DNA of 64,000 bases from Komagataella phaffii GS115 (lineage: Eukaryota > Ascomycota > Pichiomycetes > Pichiales > Pichiaceae): assembly GCF_000027005.1 (NCBI RefSeq), contig NC_012964.1:1488001-1552000 (forward strand), given 5' to 3'. Below, piece after piece: positions 28,825-39,032 of the stretch (within the stretch, counting starts at the first letter, position 1; every line of letters starts with the position of its first letter). Below the pieces are notes generated by a model. It had not been told where the DNA came from and searched no databases. It saw only the letters and a list, made by a program, of their open reading frames with translations. A program made the translations under genes and the position numbers.

Positions 28825-29841
28825 ATGTTGCTTGTGGGCAAACCATCTTTGAGATTTCCTCTCGGCCTTTTCTCCTTCTCTACGTATGACTTAGAAAGCT
28901 CTGCATTACTGGACAAAAAGGAACCACGAATCACGACCCCTAATGACTCGAATGATATTGTCATCAGCGACCGTTTTGAAACCATTAGGGACGATTACAA
29001 AGCACCCAGATACCCGCTTGTGTTGTGTCATGGATTATCTGGATTTGACAAGGTAGTGCTGCTTCCTTCGCTGAAATTCTTGAGTGCTGCCGGCACAAGA
29101 AGACCTGAGTTGAGTGGCTTCTCAATCGACTATTGGAATGGGATTAAAGAAGCCTTGCAGGACATCGGCTGTACAGTATTAACCGGTAAGGTTCCACCCT
29201 TTGGGACCATAAGAGAAAGGGCAGAAAAGTTAGATAGCTTCATAGAAGAAGAAGCCGCATCTCTTTTAAAAGCTACTCACCCAGGAGCTGATTCTAAACC
29301 TATCAAGGTTAACCTTATTGCTCATTCTATGGGGGGGCTAGACTGTAGATATTTGATAACTAAGTTACAGCAAAGCAACTATGAGGTAATGAGCCTGACT
29401 ACCATAGCCACACCCCACTACGGGTCTGCAATGGCTGACTGGTGCCTAAAATATGCCTCCAAGGCCCTATTACCTAGATCCATAAGTGAGCTTTCCATCA
29501 ATAGCATGAAAACTTTCAATCAGGAAGTTCTGGACAAAAACAATGTAAAATATTTCAGCTATGGAGCAAGGTTTTGTCCGAACTTATCCTACGTTTTTTT
29601 TCCGTCTTGGAAGATAATTTTCGATATTGAAGGCGACAATGATGGAATGGTTAGTGTTAGTTCATCGAAGTGGGGAAAATATTTAGGAACATTAGACAAC
29701 GTCGACCATTTGGATTTGATCAACTGGAGGAACGAAGCAAGGGTTGCGATCAACTTACTCATGTTCAAAAAAGGTTCGAAATTCAATGCCGTTGCTCTTT
29801 ATTTGGAAATTGCTGATCAGCTAGCACGAGAAGGCCTATAA
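28825..29841 (+). CDS. TGL2: Mitochondrial triacylglycerol lipase Tgl2
   Basis: Tgl2 hydrolyses tri- and diacylglycerols with short to medium chains and is mitochondrial in S. cerevisiae (326 aa; here 338). Seen: YPLVLCHGLSGFD (oxyanion-hole strand) at about 60-73, the lipase elbow LIAHSMGGLDCRYL with the nucleophilic Ser near residue 170, an Asp-rich loop DIEGDNDGMVS near 268, and the catalytic His in NVDHLDLINW near 292. The ATG at 28825 is preferred over the upstream TTG. It gives a basic hydrophobic N-terminus (MLLVGKPSLRFPLGLFSFS) compatible with mitochondrial import. Its stop codon overlaps the stop of the convergent SIP3-type gene by 6 bp. Confidence 0.9.
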   Translation: MLLVGKPSLRFPLGLFSFSTYDLESSALLDKKEPRITTPNDSNDIVISDRFETIRDDYKAPRYPLVLCHGLSGFDKVVLLPSLKFLSAAGTRRPELSGFSIDYWNGIKEALQDIGCTVLTGKVPPFGTIRERAEKLDSFIEEEAASLLKATHPGADSKPIKVNLIAHSMGGLDCRYLITKLQQSNYEVMSLTTIATPHYGSAMADWCLKYASKALLPRSISELSINSMKTFNQEVLDKNNVKYFSYGARFCPNLSYVFFPSWKIIFDIEGDNDGMVSVSSSKWGKYLGTLDNVDHLDLINWRNEARVAINLLMFKKGSKFNAVALYLEIADQLAREGL

Positions 29842-32800
29842 CAATTTTTCAGATTGTGCATAGACTTGCTCCAAATGATCTGAGCATTGCTGACAGTAAC
29901 TCAAGATGCTGGAAATAGTCTCTTGAACACCGTCCGTGATATCTCGATCTAATCTCCTTACTTGGTTACATCTTCTGCTTTCAGAAACCAACCAATTTCT
30001 CCATTCAGCTTCCGCAATCTGCAATTCAGCATGATTCAGTATTCGCAACTGTACAAGAAGGTGATTCCGTCTTATTCCGATATTATCAAACGATTGCTTT
30101 AAAATTTTTGCTGATTGAGAAGTTTCGATATCACTGTAATCTTGTAATTGCACGTTGGGAAAATTGAATAGAAAGGATGTGTTCATAAATTGCTGATAAA
30201 CAAGGTCTGAGGTGCTATTGATGTAGGTCCTTGATGATATCTGGTCTTTGATATCCGCCAGCTGTATTGATCTTTGCAACAAATACGGTGTCTCCTTCAT
30301 GTAATTGGAGAGTAATGTACTTGTCTTGTGAAATGTGTAATATGATGACACCGTTTGACCCATCAGCAACAAGTTCAGTATCAGAGACAAAGACAAGCAA
30401 AACAGGATTACATGGTTGGCCGTCACGATGCTTAATGCTGATGCAATAATTAGTCGAATTTTTGATAATACTCCAAAGCTGAATTTCAAGGCTTTGATCA
30501 GGCTTTTCTTTGTCAGAAACAAAAATAGTACTGCAGCTCTAATTTCAACGACTTCTGCAAGCTGTCCAGGTGGAATTAATTGTTCTTTTTGTTCGGTTTG
30601 AGAGATGGGGCCAAAACTGTGTAACGCTTTCACTATCTCATTTGAGGCACCCAATTGTTTCAACATCACCTGTAGCTCTCTATCCAATTTCGTAACTCTG
30701 CTTCTAAATAGTAGATAATACAAAGGCCTGAAGAGATTGAACTTAGCGGAGTTAAAAATTGGTCTCAAATAAATTTTCAACCTTGATCGCTTGGAACTCA
30801 CCATCTGTATTGTCACCCTAGTTTCGGTACTGAAAAAAATACCTCCTATATTGAGAGTTTGGTCGATCTGGTAAAACTCGTAGTATCTATTGTTGACCAT
30901 ATGTTCAATAACCTGAGTGAATTCCAGCTTCTTCGAACTAATACTAGTGATTCCTATGAATGGGTAAACCTTACGTTCCAGTCCTGGAGGTTTCCTACCA
31001 GCATGCCAAGAAGTTCTAGCAGTTTCACTTCCAGAAGTTTCAACCAATGGAACAACTTTATGCAGCATATCAACATTATCTCCCAAGAATGCATGAAACA
31101 AAACCTTAGGAGGGGAATCGTAAACCTTGTCCCATATCAAATGAAAATCCTTTTGATAGTCAATATCGATTGGAGCCTCCATACTTGTTGGAACTGAATG
31201 TACAATTGAAGGGATTGTATCTCTTCTTTGAGTAGCTAACTCTGCCTGCTCCTGTCCTTTTAGTTCATCAATGTTATTAAAATCGGATAGTAGGCTTTGC
31301 AAACTCCTGGGAACTTGGCGCCTCTGATTTAAAATTAACAAGTTAATTTTCTTTTGAACAGCCATCCCTGAGTCCAAAAATATCTTAACTTTAGACACAT
31401 AACCACTACTGTAGTACAGCTTTAAGATATCACAATCTTCTTTTGAATCACATTCGATGTTTATGAGGTCTGCCAAATTTTTTCTAATCAATGAGACGAA
31501 ACCCATATGATTCATGTAGAAATAAATATGCTTTTGGGTAAGAAACGATCGGCCATATAACTCTTGCTCTGAGTTGGGTATCCAATTACATTTCATTGTT
31601 AGCATAGTCTTTTCATCATTAGCAAAGACAACTTCAAATAATGATTTGAGTTCTATATCTGCCAGTTGTAAATCTACAGGGTAAGATGAAGGATAGAATT
31701 CCTTTTTCGAAGCTGGATAGATTTCTCTTTTCATTTCAGGAAAAAAGTACATTCCCCAGTTAACGGATCCCCATATATTAGCTGTAACTGCATTTGGAAA
31801 GGAGGGAGGGGAAAAAAGGGCTTGAAATAAGATAGATTCTACTGACAAACTAGTGGTAACCGGAGTGTTTATGAATACTCCTTTATGAATTCTCTGGTAC
31901 AAAGAAGAGCAGGGTAAACCTTTGTAAAAAAACTTTATGTGTTCCAGCCCCTTGGTACTAGTGAGTTCTGTATCAACGTAAGTACTCATATTCGATGCAA
32001 AGTCTTCCATTGGTGGAGGAAGCTCGCATTTTACAAAACAGTGGTTCAATTCTTTGTTCAAAATTCTCTCCTTCTGAATCTTTAACACAGTCATCCAAGT
32101 TTTAAGTTCCAATAGCGTTTCAGCTTGTAAAGTTATTGAGACGCGTAAAGTCTTGAGTTCAAAACAAAACCTGCGTTCTTCTCCAGGAGCAAACTTAAAG
32201 TTTATAAGACCCAACCCTATCTTGTTTGTCTCCTGAACAGACAATTTATCATCGCTTAAAGAGAAAATCCCAAATAATCCATCTTTAACAAACACCCACC
32301 TTCTTACCCATTCGATCTTATTTTGAGAAGACGTTTTCATGTAGAGCCAGCCATGTTTTTCAGTCCTTATTCCCGGCTCATCCTCCAAGAAAACGTTACT
32401 ATAACTCAATAAACTACAATCATAGTCAGTCAGCTTGCTGGGAGGTTTCATTGAAGCGGTCATCATCATCTCGGTTTGAGTTTTCGTTCTTTGTATGTTA
32501 CGCATCATGTCATTGGATGACTGTTCAACTTGGGTTTTCCATCCATAAATCCTTTTCACACTCATTTGGACTTTGGCGATACCAAGCAACTGGAGCATGT
32601 CTGGGTTTAAATTCCCACTCCAGAAAGAGTTGGCAATTTCAATCAGTGTGAAATTGATACTATTAGTCAATCTTGCCATCCGGTAATATAACTCAAGGGA
32701 GCTTTCCAGATATTGCTTTCGTACTTCGTATAATTGATATGACTCTTCTTTAATTTGCTCCAATGGTTTTGTTTTCTCCATTTTATGGTGTAAACTGGAA

Positions 32801-33246
32801 ACCTTATCATATCTAAGTTGAATTGTCTCAAATTGCATCCTCTGTATTTTGTAGGAATTTAGCTCATTTTTGACAAGATTTTCAACCAATTTTAATATAC
32901 GGGTGTCGAAATGAAGTAATCGGGAATATTCTAAAAAGATCTTCTTCAGCCCCTCACCAGTAGAGACCATTGCAGTCTGCGTGTAATCATTGTCTATAAC
33001 GCCAGAAGTGGAAACAACATCAGGAACTATCAGCATCTCTATACCATTTGCTACTTGCTCAACTTTACCCATTCCGTTCTGTATCAGAGTTAGTGCCGTA
33101 TAAATTCCGTTGAGCCATGCTTCAACCTGTTGAATCTGCTGATTGGTAAAATTCACAGAAGCACGGAAAGTCGGACTATCTAAAGAAGCTTCTTTGAAGC
33201 CTACAGAGATTAGTTTGACAAACATTTCTTCCGACTCCAGAGACAT
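29836..33246 (-). CDS. SIP3: BAR-PH-GRAM-VASt sterol transfer protein, Sip3/Ysp1 (Lam1/3) type
   Basis: This 1,136-residue protein belongs to the Lam family, which is anchored in the ER at plasma-membrane contacts and binds sterols through StART-like domains. Order seen: an N-terminal helical BAR-like region (1-270), a PH domain at about 295-400 (HGWLYMKTSSQNKIEWVRRWVFVKDGL), a GRAM domain around 520-640 (YGRSFLTQKHIYFYMNHMG), a VASt domain at about 695-870 (KVLFHAFLGDN ... YYEFYQIDQTLNIGGI), and a hydrophobic segment near 940-960 (VILFCLSLSLILNLLLMG). This is the layout of Sip3/Lam3 and Ysp1/Lam1 (about 1,230 aa), not of Lam4-6, which lack BAR-PH. Sip3 was first found as a Snf1 kinase interactor. 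Confidence 0.88.
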   Translation of the reverse strand: MSLESEEMFVKLISVGFKEASLDSPTFRASVNFTNQQIQQVEAWLNGIYTALTLIQNGMGKVEQVANGIEMLIVPDVVSTSGVIDNDYTQTAMVSTGEGLKKIFLEYSRLLHFDTRILKLVENLVKNELNSYKIQRMQFETIQLRYDKVSSLHHKMEKTKPLEQIKEESYQLYEVRKQYLESSLELYYRMARLTNSINFTLIEIANSFWSGNLNPDMLQLLGIAKVQMSVKRIYGWKTQVEQSSNDMMRNIQRTKTQTEMMMTASMKPPSKLTDYDCSLLSYSNVFLEDEPGIRTEKHGWLYMKTSSQNKIEWVRRWVFVKDGLFGIFSLSDDKLSVQETNKIGLGLINFKFAPGEERRFCFELKTLRVSITLQAETLLELKTWMTVLKIQKERILNKELNHCFVKCELPPPMEDFASNMSTYVDTELTSTKGLEHIKFFYKGLPCSSLYQRIHKGVFINTPVTTSLSVESILFQALFSPPSFPNAVTANIWGSVNWGMYFFPEMKREIYPASKKEFYPSSYPVDLQLADIELKSLFEVVFANDEKTMLTMKCNWIPNSEQELYGRSFLTQKHIYFYMNHMGFVSLIRKNLADLINIECDSKEDCDILKLYYSSGYVSKVKIFLDSGMAVQKKINLLILNQRRQVPRSLQSLLSDFNNIDELKGQEQAELATQRRDTIPSIVHSVPTSMEAPIDIDYQKDFHLIWDKVYDSPPKVLFHAFLGDNVDMLHKVVPLVETSGSETARTSWHAGRKPPGLERKVYPFIGITSISSKKLEFTQVIEHMVNNRYYEFYQIDQTLNIGGIFFSTETRVTIQMVSSKRSRLKIYLRPIFNSAKFNLFRPLYYLLFRSRVTKLDRELQVMLKQLGASNEIVKALHSFGPISQTEQKEQLIPPGQLAEVVEIRAAVLFLFLTKKSLIKALKFSFGVLSKIRLIIASALSIVTANHVILFCLSLSLILNLLLMGQTVSSYYTFHKTSTLLSNYMKETPYLLQRSIQLADIKDQISSRTYINSTSDLVYQQFMNTSFLFNFPNVQLQDYSDIETSQSAKILKQSFDNIGIRRNHLLVQLRILNHAELQIAEAEWRNWLVSESRRCNQVRRLDRDITDGVQETISSILSYCQQCSDHLEQVYAQSEKLL

Positions 33247-33541
33247 TCTCTTCTTAAATAATCTATTTTCCTTAGCTAGAGGCGATTCTTCGGATATCAG
33301 AGTTTCAGGGAGGTCATGTGATTTGTAAGTTCTTATTATCAGCAGAGGGGGATTATTATCGGAATCCTTCGATTGAAACCACTATAGCACTATGAATAAA
33401 ATACCAAGAGAGCAGGCTAGCTTTTTATGCTTGGGTTAAAAGCTGGCATAATATGGACATCTAAAATAGGAGGAAGGTATAAGTTACGATGGCATTCATC
33501 GAACCGTAGAAACATCCGTAGAGTCTATTTACAGGAACTAA

Positions 33542-34351
33542 CTAAAAGTTTGCCAGAAGATGACGCACTTGTTGAAAGTAGGAATTATCAAAGAAACTGG
33601 CAGCTTCATCGTTGGTCACCCACTTATACTCAATATTCATGGGTTGAAAAGAGCCGGCAACTATGTGACTCTTTATAATATAGTGGCGTTCAATGCGTTC
33701 ATCAGGACTTTCGTAAGTTGGTGCCACTAATTCACCTTCGCAATACTTTATTACTGCAGCCGGCGTATTGGAGACTGTCCAGATTTTAATTTGATTTCCA
33801 CCCAGATCTACCAGACCCTTCTCTGCCGCGGTATGTAGCGATTGGCTTTCAAGGTTAAATGAGGGAAACTTCCACTGATCCTTTTCTTTGACTATTAAGT
33901 ATAATGTATGGCTTAACTTTCTGTTCAAAGAAGACATGTTATTAGTTTTGTCCGCTTCAGTAACTCTTGCATTAACTTCAATGGGCCTGGACAAATTCTT
34001 TTCGTCATTTTTGTTGGCTTCTTCACCAGGAATAAGGATATTTTGTTTGAATCGCCTATCTCTTCCATGTTTAACATCTGGAATACCTTTTGGATACCAT
34101 ACATTGGGCTGTTTTGAGATGACACCATTCTGTATATCTAGAAACTTTCTCTCTGCAAGTGTTCCTTTCTTAAAATAGTAGTATTGCGGGAAAGTTCTCA
34201 TCAATCTTCTCTCAAGTTCAGCCTGGTAGTTAAAGTACTCTTTTTCAAAAGGATTCAAAGCTCGAGTAACAATTGGAATGCGGCTAAGCATTAGTGAACT
34301 TTTAATCGGACCACTAGACATGTATCTAGCAGATAGGCGTGGGACAATCAT
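33542..34351 (-). CDS. MRPL17: Mitochondrial large-subunit ribosomal protein mL46
   Basis: This is a 269-residue mitoribosomal protein mL46 (yeast Mrpl17). The N-terminus is basic with Ser and hydroxylated residues and no acids in the first 30 (presequence). The family mark LNPFEKEYFNYQAELERRLMRTFPQYYYFKKGTLAERKF spans about 32-70. A Nudix-like fold follows in the second half (DQWKFPSFNLESQSLHTAAEKGL). S. cerevisiae Mrpl17 is 281 residues. Start is the ATG at 34349-34351. Upstream of the SIP3-type start lie about 295 bp without a gene. Confidence 0.9.
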   Translation of the reverse strand: MIVPRLSARYMSSGPIKSSLMLSRIPIVTRALNPFEKEYFNYQAELERRLMRTFPQYYYFKKGTLAERKFLDIQNGVISKQPNVWYPKGIPDVKHGRDRRFKQNILIPGEEANKNDEKNLSRPIEVNARVTEADKTNNMSSLNRKLSHTLYLIVKEKDQWKFPSFNLESQSLHTAAEKGLVDLGGNQIKIWTVSNTPAAVIKYCEGELVAPTYESPDERIERHYIIKSHIVAGSFQPMNIEYKWVTNDEAASFFDNSYFQQVRHLLANF

Positions 34352-34541
34352 GATGGGACTTCAGTTGTCAAAGATGTGGAACATTGAAAATTTTGTTATA
34401 AAACTGAGTCTCGCGAGGGAAGTGGGTGCCGTTTGTGGGGGGACAGCATTACCTACTATATACAGAGTTCGCTCTTATCAAATCGACTGTATAATATTAA
34501 CACCTAATATCTAATATAAAATGAAATCTTGTCTTATTCTA

Positions 34542-35747
34542 CTACAAATCCTTTTTCTGTCGAAGAATTTGATCTGCAGTCCATATTGTCTTATCCAAAA
34601 CAGATCCGAGAGTTAAGACTCCTGCAACGCTTGCGCTAACCCCAAGAGCAAAAGCAGACCGTGTCTTTGAATATTGTTCCCTGTTAATTATTTTTAAAGG
34701 AGATATTTCAAAATGAAAAAACGCTCCCGGTATTCCTCCTGAAGCATGTAAAGTGTTTGGATGATCAGAGTCACGACCACCTTCCAATGGCCTATCATGA
34801 TACGTGGCTGAAAACTGGTTTGTGTCCCACTTCAATCCTGACATAGACTCATATCTAGTTGCTACCACTTTCAAAAAATATGAATAAAGATGGTTTTTAT
34901 TTCCGGTAGCTGCCTCATATCCATCAAGAGGGTGAGTGGACATCTCCTGATTGTCGATTGTCTTTCCAAAAGAAAGATGATTCACAGTATGATCAAAGTT
35001 GAACTTATCCGGATACTTTTCGAAAAGTGATAAATCATGAATATGGCGGGAGCCGCTGGTTAACGAACTCCCAGGAGCAAAATGAAGATTACCTGACACT
35101 CTATTTATCTGTGCAGTTCCAGAAACCTGGCATCCTTCATCAACCATCGAAGTGACCAGTTGCACATAACCCTCATTTTCGCACTGCTCAATGTTCCTTC
35201 CGTCATAAAAAGCCCATCCTGCCTTTGCGTAAGCTTTCTTCACAGATTCGCAGGTATTGCAACAGAGTTTCTCGTCGAAAGGTTTGTTTTCATTATCTTT
35301 TTGATTTAAAGCTCCGTAGCAGCTACCACAGTAATATGGATTGTTGCTATTAGTTAACTTATTGTTCTCTTGCTTGTATTCATTGACCCTTAATTCAGTC
35401 GTCTCTTTTGCCAGACCATCTACTACTCGAGTTTTCTGAAACCCGGACATAAGAAGGTCAATCTGTAGATCGCCAGTTATATCCATAATATCCATCGCTA
35501 GAAGTTCGCAAGGGATGTGATGAAATGTCACATTCAAAGAAATGTCTAGCTTTTTTGCGTGGTCTCTATCTACCACTAGCTCAGGTCGAATAACTACTGT
35601 TTGATAATCGAAGTACTCGTTCGTAACCAGTATCAAAGTTACAATCAAACAGATTAACGTAATGACACCACCACTAGTTGTCTTAACTTTTACATCATCA
35701 GCTGTTTTTGCAAATGCGTCCAAGCTAAGCAATTTCGGTTTAGCCAT
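34542..35747 (-). CDS. ERV46: ER-Golgi cargo receptor Erv46
   Basis: Erv46 cycles in COPII and COPI vesicles with Erv41 and retrieves escaped ER proteins. The 401-residue product begins with the conserved cytosolic LLSLDAFAKTADDVKVKTTSGG. A membrane helix follows at about 28-45 (ITLICLIVTLILV), then a large luminal domain with the Cys-rich segment CCNTCESVKKAYAKAGW near 155-175, a second helix near 360-380 (SAFALGVSASVAGVLTLGSVL), and a short basic tail QILRQKKDL. The KKxx-like tail fits retrieval by COPI. S. cerevisiae Erv46 is 415 residues. The gene is co-directional with RAD3, which starts upstream, leaving about 120 bp between them. Confidence 0.95.
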   Translation of the reverse strand: MAKPKLLSLDAFAKTADDVKVKTTSGGVITLICLIVTLILVTNEYFDYQTVVIRPELVVDRDHAKKLDISLNVTFHHIPCELLAMDIMDITGDLQIDLLMSGFQKTRVVDGLAKETTELRVNEYKQENNKLTNSNNPYYCGSCYGALNQKDNENKPFDEKLCCNTCESVKKAYAKAGWAFYDGRNIEQCENEGYVQLVTSMVDEGCQVSGTAQINRVSGNLHFAPGSSLTSGSRHIHDLSLFEKYPDKFNFDHTVNHLSFGKTIDNQEMSTHPLDGYEAATGNKNHLYSYFLKVVATRYESMSGLKWDTNQFSATYHDRPLEGGRDSDHPNTLHASGGIPGAFFHFEISPLKIINREQYSKTRSAFALGVSASVAGVLTLGSVLDKTIWTADQILRQKKDL

Positions 35748-35870
35748 TTATTTTTCTTCCACTCAACGTGTTCGTTGGACATAGAACCCAACCAAAAGAA
35801 GCGCAAACGGTCGCGAAAACTCTTTTCCTCCGCCATTAATACTACCAGAAGCCTGGCCAAATCGAAAATT

Positions 35871-38192
35871 TCATTTCTCGAATGCTAACTCCAGTTCATC
35901 ATCATTCAAGTAATCCAACTCCATTTCTGCTTCTACGTTCTTTGTTTGTAATTTTTGATGATCTTTTAGCTGTTCAGCATTCCATACAGATACCCCTTCT
36001 TGGTCCTTTGGATTAGATGGCTGTGCCAAAGTTCGCAAGAACTTTTTTGCATTGGCAATCGCCATATCTGTTGACAAGTTTGTGTCAGCGTCTAACAGAT
36101 TTTGAGCAATCCATTTTGGTAACTGATTTCTTTTGCGAGAGAACCTTCGGTCCGCTAAAACCATAATTCCGTAATCGTCTTTGCCTCTCAGTACTCTTCC
36201 CAAACACTGAGCAGCGTGTCTCATTGCGTCGAAAGATAAAAACTCGTTCTCTTTTATCTGATGATGATCCCTTAAATATTCTAATCGAGCTTTTAAAATT
36301 CTCGACTCTGTATATTGAAATGGTATACCAATCATCAAAACAGTTCTTCCAAAATGATGGTCGAAGTCTATACCTTCGCTAACCTTTCCTCTGGCAACAG
36401 ATAATAGAACAGCTCCTCTTCCATTTGAACATGCTTTACGGTATGTTTCAAGTCCTAAACTGGTTTCCTGTGAATCAGGAGTCTCCACCAGTATCAATTT
36501 GTACTTCCATACTTCGTCTAAGATGCCCATATTTTGCCACATCGAAATGATACTCTCCATGTACAAATATGAAGGGAAGAAAACAACCAACCCATCTGGC
36601 GTGATCTTACTAAATTCGATTAGCAACGTACCGTAGTTTCGAACAACACTGGGATCGTTACGAATCTCAAATCTAGAAGAGATGGACACCTGATCTGACC
36701 CTTTGGTTACAATCAGCGGAAGAAAGGATCGTCTACTCAGAGTCATGGTGTAAGACTCTTGTATAACAGTATCAAACTTCAACATTTTGGGATACATATC
36801 CAAGGGGGAAATAGTTCCTGATGTTATAATAACAGAGGAAAAACGGTCGAAGATTGGTTTTATCGCTATAGAGGCATCCAAGCATGTAAAATGCAGTATT
36901 GGATTCGGTCCCGAAGCATTCTCAGTCTCGTAAGGTTCTAAAATGAGTTGAAACCCGGTCTCATATGTTGAGACTAATGTTGCAAACGTTGCAATATCTT
37001 TCAATGCTATGAACTCCTCAATTTCAGTTAGTTCTAACGTTTTCACTAATAGAGCAAGACGTTCGGCACAAAATCTTAGTGGCTTCCTTTCAATGAACGT
37101 TAAAAGCTTTAAGTGCTGCAAAAATGACGCCGGTGTTTCTGAAATTACATGTAACACTTTCATACGTGTTTTAAGATATTCAATAAACCGCTTTAAAAAC
37201 ATGACAAAATGCTCACCTCTTCGAATATTTCCAGGAATAGACTCGGTTAATATGTCATCCGGTAATATAGGATTAGCCATGATCAGTTCCTCGTTACGGG
37301 AAGATTCTGTTGCCCTTAGTCCCTCCACCAATCTCTCGTACTCATCTTGCAATTTTTTGCTATCAATTCTTTTGATTTCATCAACCTTTTTGGAAAGACT
37401 GTTTACTCCTCTGGAAGCTTTCTTAAGTGTATCATTTGTTAAATCCAAGGATAAACTTTCTATGCAAACATTATCTATGTTGTGTGCCTCGTCAAATATA
37501 ACGATACTTTCTTTAGAAAGTTCCTTCGAAACTCTCTGAGCTATTTTGGGATCTAATAAATAGTGATAGGAATAAATAATTATGTTGCAAAATGACATCA
37601 TACGACGAACCGTAAAATACGGACAAATGCCTACTCCTTTGCAATATTTTATGAGCTCTTCAAATGAATAAACACCGATGGGAATGTACTCGTGCGAATC
37701 TAAGTCATTCATTTTTTCATGGAACGAGCATAGTTGATCTTTATCAGCTTCTCCTTTGGCAACTTGAAGACTGAGTTGTCCATTTGTCATCCTTCTGCAT
37801 TTTTCATCTACTACGATACCCTTTCTCTCCTGTGAAATAGGGTGAAGACAAAGGTTTTTACGACTGGTTAACCCCAGACCTCTAAAGTTTTCTTTAACGC
37901 CTAACTCTTTTGTTCTAAAGTCCATTAATTTGGTTAACTCTATAAGAGCCTTTTCAATTTCTGACATGGTACGAGAACAATAAATAATCTTTCTATGTTC
38001 TGGATAAAACATTTGGTAGGAAACTGTCAAAGAAAGCAATGAAATTGTTTTACCAGTTCCTGAAGGCATCTCAAGTATACAATTACCCCCAATATCCAAG
38101 GTTCTCTTAATATCACACATGTACGCATATTGCTCTGGATATATTTTTGGATATGGAAATATCACTGGCAAATCATCTATTAAGAATTTCAT
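35871..38192 (-). CDS. RAD3: TFIIH 5'-3' DNA helicase Rad3 (XPD)
   Basis: Rad3/XPD is the Fe-S superfamily-2 helicase of TFIIH, needed for nucleotide excision repair; in transcription it has a structural role. From ATG 38192 it has 773 residues (S. cerevisiae 778) and starts MKFLIDDLPVIFPYPKIYPEQ. Seen: Walker A EMPSGTGKT at about 42-50, the four Fe-S cluster cysteines in the region 115-190 (NLCLHP, DEKCRR, LCSFH, GICPYF), the DEAH box near 234-237, motif V/VI ARGKVSEGIDF and QCLGRVLRGKDDYG, and an acidic C-terminal tail. The frame continues six codons upstream only to a TTG, so the ATG matching the family start is used. Confidence 0.98.
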   Translation of the reverse strand: MKFLIDDLPVIFPYPKIYPEQYAYMCDIKRTLDIGGNCILEMPSGTGKTISLLSLTVSYQMFYPEHRKIIYCSRTMSEIEKALIELTKLMDFRTKELGVKENFRGLGLTSRKNLCLHPISQERKGIVVDEKCRRMTNGQLSLQVAKGEADKDQLCSFHEKMNDLDSHEYIPIGVYSFEELIKYCKGVGICPYFTVRRMMSFCNIIIYSYHYLLDPKIAQRVSKELSKESIVIFDEAHNIDNVCIESLSLDLTNDTLKKASRGVNSLSKKVDEIKRIDSKKLQDEYERLVEGLRATESSRNEELIMANPILPDDILTESIPGNIRRGEHFVMFLKRFIEYLKTRMKVLHVISETPASFLQHLKLLTFIERKPLRFCAERLALLVKTLELTEIEEFIALKDIATFATLVSTYETGFQLILEPYETENASGPNPILHFTCLDASIAIKPIFDRFSSVIITSGTISPLDMYPKMLKFDTVIQESYTMTLSRRSFLPLIVTKGSDQVSISSRFEIRNDPSVVRNYGTLLIEFSKITPDGLVVFFPSYLYMESIISMWQNMGILDEVWKYKLILVETPDSQETSLGLETYRKACSNGRGAVLLSVARGKVSEGIDFDHHFGRTVLMIGIPFQYTESRILKARLEYLRDHHQIKENEFLSFDAMRHAAQCLGRVLRGKDDYGIMVLADRRFSRKRNQLPKWIAQNLLDADTNLSTDMAIANAKKFLRTLAQPSNPKDQEGVSVWNAEQLKDHQKLQTKNVEAEMELDYLNDDELELAFEK

Positions 38193-39032
38193 ACTATCAA
38201 ATCTAGACAAACTTGAATTAAGATTTAGTGAGAAAGGTTATGGTGCAAATGGCCGCTGTGGTGTTGGGGCTGTAATTAGTAGCTAATGCATCAAACTTTT
38301 CTGTGCTAATCTTAATTCATTCTCTAATGAAATTAAATGGGTTTTATGACCTCAAACTTCAACTTACTAATTACTTGAATTTCTACATGGATGCTACTAG
38401 TCCTTTTCTTTCCGTCAGTTGAGTCAGATTCCGTGTAGTTTTGTTCGATAGTGTCAGCAATGAGCTTTGAAGCAAGCCAAGCGAATGCATGTTAGGTGAA
38501 CCTGACTTGTACGGAGTATAGTTTATAGTTTATGCTGGACGTATTTCCCCGTGTTTTTGAAATAGTCTCATATAATAGTAGTAAAAGACTTTTGTGAGCT
38601 GTCTCTAGAATTGTTATTTATGCAGAGAGCACAAGGTGACACTGCGAAAACGCCTTACATTTTTGAGAGGACTATCTATTGATTGAACAAGGTACGTATC
38701 TCAGATCCACAATGGAATACTATCATAAAAAAATTAGTACCATTGGGTCAACAGACTTTGCATTATTACCTGCAGAGTAGGTAAGCTTCGGTTATTGAAG
38801 AACCTGCGTTCTTCAGCCACTGTCGAACTAATGGTGCAGTAAGAAGCACTGGTATACTAACTGTTCCAAGATATGTACCTGGCCTCAAGAAAGATACTAC
38901 CTTGCCATTGCTTAAAATATTTATAAAACAAAAAATTTTAAACGTTTATTGTGTTCTATTCATCGGAAAATGTTCAATCATTCTAATTATGATGTTGGAA
39001 CATAATGAACTTGACAAACAAAAATTAGGGTC
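38193..39032. other. Intergenic region RAD3 / IPA1
   Basis: These 840 bp hold the RAD3 promoter and the IPA1 3' region. Inside are a small open frame on the minus strand (38766-38908, see next entry) and an 8-bp-arm hairpin at 38796-38815 that lies within it. Nothing else was recognised. Confidence 0.4.
38766..38908 (-). pseudogene. Possible 47-residue membrane protein with a one-base frameshift
   Basis: The minus-strand frame ending at TAA 38766-38768 reads like a small single-span protein: a basic Gly/Pro turn (SFLRPGTYLG), a hydrophobic stretch (TVSIPVLLTAPLV), then RQWLKNAGSSITEAYLL. It has no start in frame. However, an ATG at 38906-38908 lies just upstream, one frame off, and one more base in the GG of ATGGCAAGG would join it to give 47 codons beginning Met-Ala-Arg. 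No family is recognised; tiny mitochondrial membrane subunits look like this. It may also be chance. Two other genes in the window show the same kind of single-base break. Confidence 0.4.

Noticed and set aside
38850..38875. TATACTAACTGTTCCAAG on the plus strand as branch point and acceptor of a spliced gene
   Set aside because: GTACGT at about 38692 could be a donor, but no convincing exons flank it, and on the minus strand the same bases read as part of the 47-codon frame.
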